A stretch of 64,000 bases of DNA from Streptomyces sp. NBC_01431 (lineage in GTDB: Bacteria > Actinomycetota > Actinomycetes > Streptomycetales > Streptomycetaceae): positions 248,001 through 312,000 of the forward strand of contig NZ_CP109496.1 in NCBI RefSeq assembly GCF_036231355.1. The letters are read 5' to 3'. Both the position numbers and the translations under genes were made by a program. The notes below the pieces were generated by a model. It was given only the letters and a program-made list of their open reading frames with translations, made no database searches and had not been told where the DNA came from. Below, piece by piece: positions 36,979 to 44,887 of the stretch (positions are counted from its first letter, which is position 1; each line of letters begins with the position of its first letter).

Positions 36979-37432
36979 TCGAGTACCGGGCGGACAGCGA
37001 GCCGCTCTACCGCTGGGACCGGCACCTTCCCGATGAGATCTTCCCGCAGGGTTCCGGTCCTGGAACGTCAAGGTGCCGAACAGTCTGAGGTCCTACCAGA
37101 AGACGCTCACGGAATCCCGGCGCTCCGCTCTCGTATCCGTCACGCGCTCAGGTGACGGATACGCCCCTGAGTGGGCCATCGAGAACGGCCGCGCGATTCG
37201 CTACACGATCCGGGCGCCGGGTGGCATGGACCTGGTGGAGAGCCTGGGGACCGTCGCTTTCCACCAACAGCACGAGGTCGCGTTCTGGAAGGGCGTCCGG
37301 CCGGAGTTCATCCAGTGTGTCGACATCCATCAGGTCGCTCCGGACGGCACGCGCACGCTCGCCGAGCACAGTGACAACCCCGGATTCAAAAACCCGCAGC
37401 AGGATGGCGACGCCATGGACACCAGCTGGTGA
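36979..37432 (+). pseudogene. Scabin-like ADP-ribosyltransferase, frameshifted
   Basis: The first frame reads RIEYRADSEPLYRWDRHLPD and EIFPQG. One base out of frame it continues FRSWNVKVPNSLRSYQKTLT, SALVSVTRSGDGYAPEWAIE, IRYTIRAPGGMDLVESLGTV and FHQQHEVAFWKGVRPEFIQC before a stop. This gives the three parts of an R-S-E mono-ADP-ribosyltransferase of the scabin/pierisin group: Arg in LYRWD, Ser in VSVTR and QHE as Q-x-E. Restoring one G near 37051 joins the frames. No signal peptide is visible upstream, though the family is secreted. A frameshifted pseudogene is most likely; a sequencing error cannot be excluded. Confidence 0.65.
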
Positions 37433-37768
37433 CCGGGCGGTCGTGCCGCAGGTCGTGATTCTGCGCAGGCGGCGCGCGGCGGCACCACAGGCAGGCAGTT
37501 GTGAGGAAGCCCTCATCCGAGCGGGTGACGGCTTCCGCGCTGTCGCGCCACTCCAAGGCGTCGCGGCGGCTGTGCCGCAGCCCGCTGAGAACTGGAGCCG
37601 CTTCGCCGGCCCGGGGCTCAGGGGCGCCTGCCGGTGCGCCGACGAGGCGGGCGGGGCACCGAGCCGCGAGAGGCGCGCGAGGTGAATGCCCTTGCTGGAC
37701 ACGGGGCTTGAGCAGCGCCACCGGGACGAGTCCACCAGCGCGCTGCGCGGCTCGCGCCGAGAGACTGG
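37433..37768. other. Gap, no supported gene
   Basis: Between the toxin-like relic and marR. No motifs on either strand. Confidence 0.5.
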
Positions 37769-38227
37769 CTATGCGCCGTCGCCGCCGGCCCGCAGGGAAT
37801 CGATCATGCTCTGCAGGATCCGGAACGCCCTCGACTGCTCGGCTCCGGTCATGCCGGACAGCATTCTGACCTCGACGGACCGGACCGCGACCGTCGCCTT
37901 CTCCAGGCTCCGTCGGCCACGAGGCGTGAGCCGCGCGGGAAGCGCCTTCCCTACGGGCGCCGCCGCGGGCCTGGTCACGTAGCCGTCACGTTCCAGGGTC
38001 TGGAGCAGTACGTTCATCGACTGGCGGGTCACGAAGGCGCCACGCGCGAGCTCGGAGTTCGACAAACCCGGCCGTTGCGCCAGCAGCTCCAGGCAGGAGT
38101 AGTGCGTCACGCTCATACCGAGCGGCCGCAGCACCTCCTCCATGGCTGCGCGCAAGGCGCTCGAAGCCTCTTTCAGCAGGTAGCCCAGTGATTTGTCCAG
38201 GTCGACGCCGGCACCCTTTTGACTCAT
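37769..38227 (-). CDS. MarR-family regulator
   Basis: A 152-residue winged-helix regulator: LGYLLKEASSALRAAMEEVL, RPLGMSVTHYSCLELLAQRP, LSNSELARGAFVTRQSMNVL (recognition helix), LQTLERDGYVTRP (wing) and the C-terminal dimer helix MTGAEQSRAFRILQSMIDSL. The ATG at 38227 overlaps the first of two operators and has no Shine-Dalgarno sequence, so its transcript may be leaderless. It is divergent from a VOC-protein gene, which it probably represses. Confidence 0.85.
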   Translation of the reverse strand: MSQKGAGVDLDKSLGYLLKEASSALRAAMEEVLRPLGMSVTHYSCLELLAQRPGLSNSELARGAFVTRQSMNVLLQTLERDGYVTRPAAAPVGKALPARLTPRGRRSLEKATVAVRSVEVRMLSGMTGAEQSRAFRILQSMIDSLRAGGDGA

Positions 38228-38270
38228 GTCAGCATTCTGACATACCGTGGTCCATGTCAGGAATCTGACA
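38226..38270. promoter_or_regulatory. Two tandem palindromic MarR operators
   Basis: ATGTCAG-CATT-CTGACAT (38226-38243) and TGTCAG-GAAT-CTGACA (38255-38270) share identical half-sites and a 4-base spacer, with centres 28 bases apart. They fill the divergent region and cover the marR start, as expected for an autoregulated MarR switch. Confidence 0.8.
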
Positions 38271-38290
38271 CGAAGGGAAGGAAAGTCACC

Positions 38291-38659
38291 ATGCCCGTCA
38301 CCGGCCCCGACTTCATCTCGCTCCAGGCGCGCGACCTCGACGCGTCGCGTGTGTTCTACGAGCAGTACCTCGGCCTCGTCCGCTCGCAGGCTGGACCCCC
38401 GCACGCCGTCGTCTTCGAGACGAAGCCGATCGCGTTCGCACTCCGCGACGTCGTGCCCGGCACCGATCTCGCATCCGTCGCGCAGCCCGGCATCGGTGCC
38501 GCGATCTGGCTGCACGCCACCGGTGTCCAGGCCATCCACGACGCTCTCGTCGCCGACGGCCACACCATCGTCTCCGCACCCATCGACGGCCCCTTCGGCC
38601 GGACCTTCACCTTCGCCGACCCCGACGGGTACCACATCACGCTCCACGACCGCGTCTGA
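38291..38659 (+). CDS. VOC-family (glyoxalase/bleomycin-resistance-like) protein
   Basis: A 122-residue single VOC domain: DFISLQARDLDASRVFYEQY, LGLVRSQAGPPHAVVFETKP, IGAAIWLHATGVQAIHDALV and an ending GRTFTFADPDGYHITLHDRV, with the glutamate of the usual GxxxxxxDPxGNxxE replaced by a His-containing ITLHD. GGGAAGG precedes the ATG. Control by the divergent MarR through the two operators is likely. The substrate is unknown; detoxification is a common role. Confidence 0.85.
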   Translation: MPVTGPDFISLQARDLDASRVFYEQYLGLVRSQAGPPHAVVFETKPIAFALRDVVPGTDLASVAQPGIGAAIWLHATGVQAIHDALVADGHTIVSAPIDGPFGRTFTFADPDGYHITLHDRV

Positions 38660-38694
38660 TACGCCGGACGCCACCGACGAGCACCGCCCCTCTA

Positions 38695-39018
38695 CCGCAT
38701 CGCCCTGGTCCGGATGTCCAGCGATTGCCGCACCCGCGAATACGTCGTCCGGCAGACGCCGTCGGCCGGACGAAGAAGGAGGTCATCCGGCTGCTGAAAC
38801 GGGCCATCGTCCGGGAGGTGTTCCGCTGCCTGTCCACCACGGTCACCGTCCCGGGCATCGCTGACCTGCGGCCACTGAGGCAGTCCAAGAACATCACCCC
38901 TCACCGCCGCAGCCCGCCACCTCGGGGTGTGGCCGACCGTCATCTCCACCCTCGAACGCGGTATCCGCCGGGACGACGACCTCGCCCGCACCTACAGCGA
39001 CTGCCTCAACGCCGCTTG
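38695..39018 (+). pseudogene. IS110-family transposase C-terminal relic
   Basis: GRTKKEVIRLLKRAIVREVF, then RCL, is the basic helix near the end of IS110 transposases. Out of frame it is followed by DLRPLRQSKNIT, AAARHLGVWPTVISTLERG and IRRDDDLARTYSDCLNAA with a stop, an HTH-like tail seen on actinobacterial members. Both frameshifts and the missing RuvC-like domain make it inactive. Confidence 0.6.
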
Positions 39019-39207
39019 ATCACGGGCGAGGCCCTGCCACGTCCGGCACCTCGGGCCACAGCCGGCCGCCGGGAGAAGCGTCCGACGGCCGGCCGGCACG
39101 CACGAAGTCGCCGTACTCATCCTGGACGATGCCGTCGTTGACCCACCGACCCCGCCCGGCTCCAGTGCGCTGCTCGGCAACGACGGGGCGAACACACAGG
39201 TCCGAGT

Positions 39208-39573
39208 CCCGTGGACCGGGGTAAGCCCGGTTCCAAGATGCACGTCCTGTCGGACGCGGACGGACTGCCCTTACGCGTCGGGCTCTCCGCGGCCAACACT
39301 CACGACTGCCTTGCGCTGAAGCCGATGCTGTCCCATTTCCACATGGGACACGAATCCCATGCAGCCGATTCCAAGCCGCAGCGACTCCACGCGGACAAGG
39401 CATACGACGTCCCTCACCTGCATAGATGGCTATGGGGCAAACACATCGGCGTCCGCATTGCCCGCAAGGACATCGAGTCCAGCGAACGACTTGGCCGTCG
39501 CAGGTGGGTGATCGAGCGGACCATGTCCTGGCTGACCGGCTACCGCCGACTCAACCACCGCTACGAACGCCCC
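39208..39573 (+). pseudogene. IS5-family transposase C-terminal fragment
   Basis: SPVDRGKPGSKMHVLSDADG, LPLRVGLSAANTHDCLALKP, RLHADKAYDVPHLHRWLWG, RIARKDIESSERLGRRRWVI and ERTMSWLTGYRRLNHRYER give the second Asp and the Glu of the IS5 DDE core. The first Asp region and the 3' end are missing. It fuses directly into an alcohol-dehydrogenase-like fragment. Confidence 0.8.
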
Positions 39574-39799
39574 GGTCGGACTGGGAGAAGTGATGCGCGA
39601 CGGCGGCGTCGGCGAAGTGGTTGCCTCGAACGCGCCCACGCTCCCCATTGGCACGCACGTCTACGGCGAACTCGGCTGGCAGGACTACGCCGTCGGCACA
39701 TCTGACAGCCTGTACGGCATCCACCCCGCACCACGCAACCAGGCGGGCATTCTTCCGAGCGGTGCCTGTGCCGCAGACCCACAGCAGCATGCTCACTGA
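39574..39799 (+). pseudogene. MDR-family NADP-dependent oxidoreductase fragment
   Basis: PVGLGEVMRDGGVGEVVASN, LPIGTHVYGELGWQDYAVGT and DSLYGIHPAP match the N-terminal catalytic domain of medium-chain reductases of the PTGR/curcumin-reductase kind. The Rossmann domain is absent. The 5' end is replaced by the IS5 relic. Confidence 0.65.
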
Positions 39800-40686
39800 G
39801 TGCGGTCGGCCGTCGGGTTGGCTGCCCCATTGCCGCTGTCCAGATCAGGGCGTTCATAGTGCTGAAGGATTCCACCGCAGGAGAAGCAGAGAGCACCAGT
39901 GAGGGTGCCCCAGTTGGCGATGTCGGCGTTGATCAGGCTGCCGGTGGCGGGGCGTGTGTAGGCGGCAAGGGCGGAGACCATGAAGAGGGCGGAGCCGAGC
40001 TGGTTCACGGCGGTGATCCACCAACCGAGGTCGTGCGGCAGCAGGCGAGGCCGACCGTGGCAGATCTCGACAATCGCAAGGTGACCGGAGAGCAGGAAGA
40101 GGACGCAGCCGATCAGGTCGGGGGCCCAGATCAGCCGGTTGATCTGTTGGACGGTCAGGCCTTGCAGGAAAGAGTCGAGCAGGTCGACGGCGAACACCAG
40201 GGTGCCGGCGAACAACACGAAGGCGCTCAGCCAGTCGACCCGCGTCGGTTCGTAGCTCCACCATCGCCACCGTCGGGTGACCAGGGCTCCTTCACCCCCG
40301 GGCACGTGGCGCGGGGCGTTGATGACCTGGAGCAGGGAGACGTATCCGCCGGTGTTGAAGAACAGGCCGCCGGCGAAGTAGATCGAGGCACAGGTGGTGG
40401 CGTCGCCGGAGCCGAACTGGGCGACGGCGGCGCCGGCCGCGAAGAGCGCCCCGCCGATGATGAAGGCAGTGGCGGCGATCGCGTTGAGCCTGCGCAGCCG
40501 AGCGAGGGCGGTGTCGTCGGCGCTGGCGTGATGGGGGGCGGCCGCGCCGGGCGGGTGGACGGCGATGAGTCCGCGGCGCCGGGCGAGCCGGGATTCCCAG
40601 GTGGCGGTACCACCGCCGGGCGGGTGCCAGGTGAGCTGGGTGGTGAACGGTCCCGCGCCTTTGGCGCGCTGGTCGGGCTGTCCCAC
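39793..40686 (-). CDS. Multi-pass membrane protein, YrhK-like
   Basis: A 297-residue membrane protein with a soluble N-terminal ~65 residues (WESRLARRRG, then Pro/Ala-rich). About seven hydrophobic segments follow, including AATAFIIGGALFAAGAAVAQ, ASIYFAGGLFFNTGGYVSLL, WLSAFVLFAGTLVFAVDLLD, DLIGCVLFLLSGHLAIVEIC and QLGSALFMVSALAAYTRPAT. The FNTGGYVSLLQVIN and FSCGGILQHYE segments recall YrhK-domain proteins. The function is unknown. It is intact and convergent with the MDR fragment, overlapping it by 7 bases. Confidence 0.7.
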   Translation of the reverse strand: MGQPDQRAKGAGPFTTQLTWHPPGGGTATWESRLARRRGLIAVHPPGAAAPHHASADDTALARLRRLNAIAATAFIIGGALFAAGAAVAQFGSGDATTCASIYFAGGLFFNTGGYVSLLQVINAPRHVPGGEGALVTRRWRWWSYEPTRVDWLSAFVLFAGTLVFAVDLLDSFLQGLTVQQINRLIWAPDLIGCVLFLLSGHLAIVEICHGRPRLLPHDLGWWITAVNQLGSALFMVSALAAYTRPATGSLINADIANWGTLTGALCFSCGGILQHYERPDLDSGNGAANPTADRTQ

Positions 40687-40980
40687 AGGCCAAGACTAGA
40701 GGGCTCGCTGGTCATCGGCCGGGCGAAAACGCCGCCGGCGGGTGCTGGGCTTCGGCCTGACGTGCCGGCGGGCGCATGGGCCGACGCGGGCGGGATGGTG
40801 GCGATGCCGCCCCCTTCCTCAGGGCTGGTCGAGGAACGCGGCTTCTTGGCGCCGCGCCACCACCGCAGGCTCGGAGGGCGTCCGAGCGCCGTCGGCGGCC
40901 CGGTCCGGATCCGGGCGGGCCCCGTCTCCTGCTTCAGTGGCCGTGTCTGAACCCCTGCTCTGGTTTCGCGGGGCAGGCGC

Positions 40981-41470
40981 TTATCGTGTGGCGCCGATGG
41001 GGACGGCCATGGCCGCGGCTTCGGTGGCGTCGACGGGCACTGCGGCTGCGGGGCGGCGTAGGTCGAGCACGATGAGGAGGGCGGCGGCGATGCCCAGGTA
41101 GACGAGCAGGGTCGTCAGGGCCTGGCCAGTGCCGTGGCCGTCGAAGTAGATCGTGTGGTGCAGCAGGACGCATCCGTTGCGGGGTGGCAGGTAGGGGCCG
41201 ATGTCGCGCCAGAAGGCGGGCAGGTACGGCACTCCGGTCGCGCCGCCGGAGGACGGATTGCCGAAACAGGATCATGACGACGACCGTCACCAGGGTGCCC
41301 ACGGGCCCGAGCAGTTTCTGCAGGACCGCGGCGACGAATGCGACCACGACGACGCTCAGCGAGCAGATCGGCCAGGTGATCCAGAACTTGTGGCTGGGGA
41401 ATCCCTGCAGCCAGTAGCACACGATCAGATCCACGACCAGGCCGCTCACGACGCCGAATCCTGCGAGCTG
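40981..41470 (-). pseudogene. DUF3533/YhgE-type membrane protein, C-terminal part, frameshifted
   Basis: Minus strand: TAQLAGFGVVSGLVVDLIVC, VVVAFVAAVLQKLLGPVGTL and VTVVVMILF. After a one-base shift near 41262 it reads GNPSSGGATGVPYLPAFWRD, IGPYLPPRNGCVLLHHTIYF and a final helix LLVYLGIAAALLIVLDLRR. The PFWR-IGPYLPPRNG block is typical of DUF3533/YhgE-like transport proteins. The N-terminal half is missing and replaced by unrelated sequence. Confidence 0.6.
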
Positions 41471-41531
41471 GGCGGTGAGGGTGCGCACGACGCTGCCGGG
41501 CGAGTCGTCAGGCGGCAGCTGCCGGATGCGT

Positions 41532-41953
41532 AGGCTCAGGGCCGTGGCCCCGAACCCCTGGACGCCGAGTCGGTCCCGACCGCGCTCCTGACGCTGGGGC
41601 TGGAGTGTCTGCACGGGGCGGGGAAGAAGAAGACCGCTCTGTCAGTCGCTGTCCGTCCGCCGGCCCAGGCATGGCGGGTACTCTTCGCCGCGGCGTCAAC
41701 GGGAGGGGCGTACAACTCGGGTTCCTACGGCGCCTACGGTCGTCTGTCGGCCTGGCAGTCCCTGGCCGCGCTGGCCGGAAGCGCAGAAGGAGCCAGCGCC
41801 GCTGAGGTCGAAGCACATGTGCTGGACTGCGTCTGGTACGGCTTCGGCGCCGACACGAAGTGGTTCGAGCAGGTGGCCTGGGACATTGGTCTGGCCGCGC
41901 TCTCCCCAGGTCGACAGCGCCTGGCCGTGCTTGCCGCGACCGATACCGACTGA
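41532..41953 (+). pseudogene. DUF6183-type protein, C-terminal fragment
   Basis: An open frame without a start reads LDAESVPTALLTLGLECLHG, AGKKKTALSVAVRPPAQAWR, VLFAAASTGGAYNSGSYGAY, GRLSAWQSLAALAG, VLDCVWYGFGADTKWFEQVA and WDIGLAALSPGRQRLAVLAA before the stop. This agrees with my memory of the DUF6183 C-terminus. The N-terminal ~200 residues are gone; an in-frame stop lies just upstream of 41532. Confidence 0.55.
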
Positions 41954-42014
41954 GCTGGCAGTTGTTCGTGTGTCGAGGACCTGGACCGAGTGAACTACGC
42001 GAGCCCTGCCGGGA

Positions 42015-42407
42015 TCAGCGGCTCTCCAGCGGGTCGGCCTGGCCGAGCAGCTCGGCGAGCGGGGCACCGGTGCGAGCGGCCACGATGCGGCGGGCGCGCA
42101 GCTGGGCACGGGTACGGGGGCGGAACTTCGGAGCCCGCCCGCAACCGCACGGCTCGAAGCCCTCGTAGCGCAGCCCGGCGCCCAAGACTACGGCGACGAC
42201 CGACCATGCCTTCCGGTTACTGCGGCGGGGTGCCGCGAAGTCGTGGCCAGCACACAGCAGCGGCCCGGTGCAGCGGGGGCACGTGTGTCCGGCGTCGGCG
42301 GGATGCCGTTTGAAGCTGATCCGGCACGATACGCACGCGTAGTGCAGCTTGTAGTGGACGAAGGCGTAGGTGCACACGGACTGACCGTACCGGCGGCGCT
42401 TCGTCAT
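42015..42407 (-). CDS. Zinc-ribbon-type small protein
   Basis: A 130-residue protein with two cysteine pairs near the N-terminus, CVSCRISFKRH and HTCPRCTGPLLCAG, spaced as a zinc ribbon. GHDFAAPRRSNRKAWSVVAV, LGAGLRYEGFEPCGCGR and a basic tail KFRPRTRAQLRARRIVAA follow. This family is common in Streptomyces and has been mislabelled as a deoxyxylulose-phosphate synthase in annotations; no such activity is supported here. The basic tail and ribbon suggest nucleic-acid binding. Confidence 0.72.
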   Translation of the reverse strand: MTKRRRYGQSVCTYAFVHYKLHYACVSCRISFKRHPADAGHTCPRCTGPLLCAGHDFAAPRRSNRKAWSVVAVVLGAGLRYEGFEPCGCGRAPKFRPRTRAQLRARRIVAARTGAPLAELLGQADPLESR

Positions 42408-42916
42408 GGGCCAACAGGTTCCGCTTCCTCAGCCGGTGGCTGTCGGCTGCGGTTCGCCCGTCCGTTGAGCCGGAATGGGCACGAGGGAACCGAGATCGAG
42501 ACGGCTGTTCATGTCCAGCTCAGCCTGCCGTACGGATTCACGTGGGTCCGGAACTGGCTTGCACGAGCGCGTCTGGTTGCCTCCAAGAGACCTCGACTCA
42601 CACCGGATGGCTTTGACCAGCGACAGTCGTCCCGGGGATGACCAGTTGGAGCATGTCGGGGTGCCGGTAAGAGCTCTCTCACCGATCCTGCTGGCCTATT
42701 CGGTCAGAAGCAGGGATTCGAAGGAGCCCGGTGATCCCTGTGAGTGATGGCCCTCATGAGGCAGGGGTGGGACAGTCAGCAGAATGCCTTGCCCCCTGAT
42801 GGCCACTGGAGAGGCCGGTTCACGCAGCGCGGCCGGGCCCGCGACGTGAGGCGGCGTACTGCCTTCAACGGCATCTACGCCGTCCCGGTCCACGGCACGA
42901 GGTCTCGCACAGCTTC
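42408..42916. other. Gap, no supported gene
   Basis: About 500 bases with short open frames only. A GGGATTCGAAGG near 42713 recalls a tRNA T-arm, but no tRNA fold can be built around it. Confidence 0.45.
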
Positions 42917-43318
42917 TCAGTGATCGCCCTTGGGCGGGCGCACGGGGTGTGGCAGTGGCTGACGCCAGTCGCCCAGTGCCGTGAGGAGGAACTGGCGGGC
43001 GAGGGAACGTATTTCGTCCCACGCCGGATCTGTGGCCAGGGCGTTGGTCCAGAGCCCGGTGCGGCAGGCGGCATCGATCTCGCCGAGGCGACGGCCGATG
43101 GTTTGAAGACCGCACAGCTCCTCGGGCTCGAAGACTCCGCGCTCTGCGAGTTCTTCGGAAATGCGGCAGAGCAGTTCCGCTTCTTCAACGACGGACTCCG
43201 TCTCCGTCTCCAGCTCACGCTCGCCCAGCCAGGCAAGCTGATTCTGGGTGTCAGCTGCGAGGAGGGTCATAAATCGCAGCGTCCAGGTGTGCTGGTGTGC
43301 GTCGCCGAGAGCGTTCAT
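42917..43318 (-). CDS. Conserved hypothetical protein
   Basis: A 133-residue acidic helical protein: WTLRFMTLLAADTQNQLAWL, GERELETETESVVEEAELLC, RISEELAERGVFEPEELCGL, RLGEIDAACRTGLWTNALAT and DEIRSLARQFLLTALGDWRQ. Composition and phase look coding, but I recognise no family. No neighbour hints at its role. Confidence 0.6.
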   Translation of the reverse strand: MNALGDAHQHTWTLRFMTLLAADTQNQLAWLGERELETETESVVEEAELLCRISEELAERGVFEPEELCGLQTIGRRLGEIDAACRTGLWTNALATDPAWDEIRSLARQFLLTALGDWRQPLPHPVRPPKGDH

Positions 43319-43427
43319 ACATTCAGGATTGCACCTGCCTCGACCTTGGCTTCAACGGCCTCTACGCCGCCCCGGATCCGACTGTGAACGCGGAGCGGTG
43401 ACGGGGTAGGCCCAGTGCCTTGCAGGC

Positions 43428-43577
43428 GTGTGCGTGTTCGTGTTGCCGGTGCTGTACGGCCTGTTGTCCGGCTCGGCGAAGAGTGGATTCGTCACCGCTG
43501 CAGGAGCCGCGGCAGCCGTGGCGTTCATCGCCCGGATGGTCGAGGTGCTGTGGCGGTTCGGGCAGCGCGGCCCTGAG
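43428..43577 (+). CDS. Very small hydrophobic open frame
   Basis: A 49-residue frame from GTG reads VCVFVLPVLYGLLSGSAKSG, FVTAAGAAAAVAFIARMVEV and LWRF. It would form two transmembrane helices with a short loop. No ribosome site is evident and it may be the tail of a lost membrane protein. Confidence 0.3.
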
Positions 43578-44080
43578 GCCGACTAGGCTGAATGATGGGT
43601 TGGCTGGTCCCCCCTTCAGACCAGCCTGGACCGCGCACTGGCTGTTCCGGACCTCGCAGGGACTCGCTCCAAGCCCAGGCCACATCGGGGAGATCGGTCG
43701 CGGTCTGCGTGGAGCGCGCCCCCCACATGGACTTGATCCTCCTGTGGCCCCATCTGTGGCTCACCCTTCCCGAGACCACCGCACCGAGATCACGATCGCC
43801 GAACAGGCCTTCACGCGCGCTGGAGTCCTCGACGACTGGGCCTGCTCTGCATACCGCTGACCGCCTGATGTTGGCCCGCCGCGCTGCTCGCCGCCGTCCT
43901 CGCCCTGACAGCTCGGTCCCGTCCGTCGTCGCGTGAACCACCTTCTGTCACCGGCCTTGTGGCGTCTGCGGGGGCTAGGGCCGGGGCCGACTTGATCGTC
44001 GGGGTGGAAGGGGGAAACGATCGGCGGGACGTGTCGGCCCGAGCGGCCGGCGACGCACGAGGAGGACAAGGTGGGGCGGG
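43578..44080. other. Gap, no supported gene
   Basis: Upstream of the IclR gene. No frame has recognisable motifs; the last ~50 bases carry purine-rich sequence that serves the IclR start. Confidence 0.45.
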
Positions 44081-44818
44081 ATGAGTGAGCACGGTCGGCG
44101 GCGGCGTCACCGTACGGTAGACCGGGTTTCGTGGATCCTGGAGGCCGCCGCGCGGGCGCCGGGCGGGGTGACCGTGGCCGAGGTGGCGCGGACGGTCGGG
44201 GCGCCGGCGAGTTCGGTGCAGGATCTGGTCAACGGCCTTGTCGCGACGGGCTTTCTGCTGGAACAGCACGGGCGCTTCAGACTCGGGCCCGCCCCGCACG
44301 TCCTCAACCTCATCGCCGGCCGGGTCGTGCCGCGGATCGGACAGGCCGAGCTCAACGAGCTGAGCCGCGTCGCGGGCACCCCAGTGCTGCTCACCGTGCG
44401 GGTCGGGCTCGACGCCGTGCACCTCGCGCGCGGCGGCGAGGACGAGATTCCCCGCCTCGTGCCGCTCGCCGACGGGCACTTCGCGCGGCCGCTGCTGCGT
44501 ACCGCCGCGGGCCGTCTGCTGCTGGCCTTCACCGACGAGGCGGAACGCCGCGGGCTGCTCGACGAGCTCGCCCGCCACGACCCCGAGGCGGTCGCCGAGT
44601 TCCACTCCGCTCTTCCTGCGATCCGCGCGTCACGGATCAGCCGCAGCGAGGGCCTGGCCGACCCCGAGGTCAGCGCACTCGCGATCCCCGTCACCGACGG
44701 CCCCGTCGTCACGGGAGCCCTCGCCCTGATACACCGGCGTCGCGGCCGCTCGGAGCGGCTGAGTCTGGACCGGGCGGCAGCCCGGCTCCTCGCGCACATC
44801 CAGGAGGGGCGGACGTGA
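44081..44818 (+). CDS. IclR-family regulator
   Basis: A 245-residue protein with an N-terminal winged helix (VDRVSWILEAAARAPGGVTV, AEVARTVGAPASSVQDLVNG, LVATGFLLEQHGRFRLGP) and a C-terminal GAF-like effector domain (LSRVAGTPVLLTVRVGLDAV, RTAAGRLLLAFTDEAERRGL and EVSALAIPVTDGPVVTGALA). It directly precedes two CoA-transferases and two acyl-CoA dehydrogenases. A perfect palindrome 12 bases after its stop is the likely binding site. The effector is probably the pathway acid or its CoA ester. Confidence 0.88.
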   Translation: MSEHGRRRRHRTVDRVSWILEAAARAPGGVTVAEVARTVGAPASSVQDLVNGLVATGFLLEQHGRFRLGPAPHVLNLIAGRVVPRIGQAELNELSRVAGTPVLLTVRVGLDAVHLARGGEDEIPRLVPLADGHFARPLLRTAAGRLLLAFTDEAERRGLLDELARHDPEAVAEFHSALPAIRASRISRSEGLADPEVSALAIPVTDGPVVTGALALIHRRRGRSERLSLDRAAARLLAHIQEGRT

Positions 44819-44829
44819 CGTTCGCATCG

Positions 44830-44849
44830 ATTCACGGATATCCGTGAAT
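44830..44849. promoter_or_regulatory. Perfect 20-bp palindrome, IclR operator
   Basis: ATTCACGGATATCCGTGAAT lies between the IclR gene and the first CoA-transferase, 38 bases before the latter's ATG. Size, symmetry and place fit an IclR-family operator at the promoter of the catabolic genes. Confidence 0.8.
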
Positions 44850-44887
44850 GCCGGCGCTCATACAGGGCCGGGAACGAGCATCCCGGC

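Noticed and set aside
42700..42760. Possible tRNA or attachment site because of GGGATTCGAAGG
   Set aside because: No acceptor, anticodon or D arm can be formed around it.
43525..43941. Minus-strand frame upstream of the IclR gene
   Set aside because: Arg-rich low-complexity composition without motifs.
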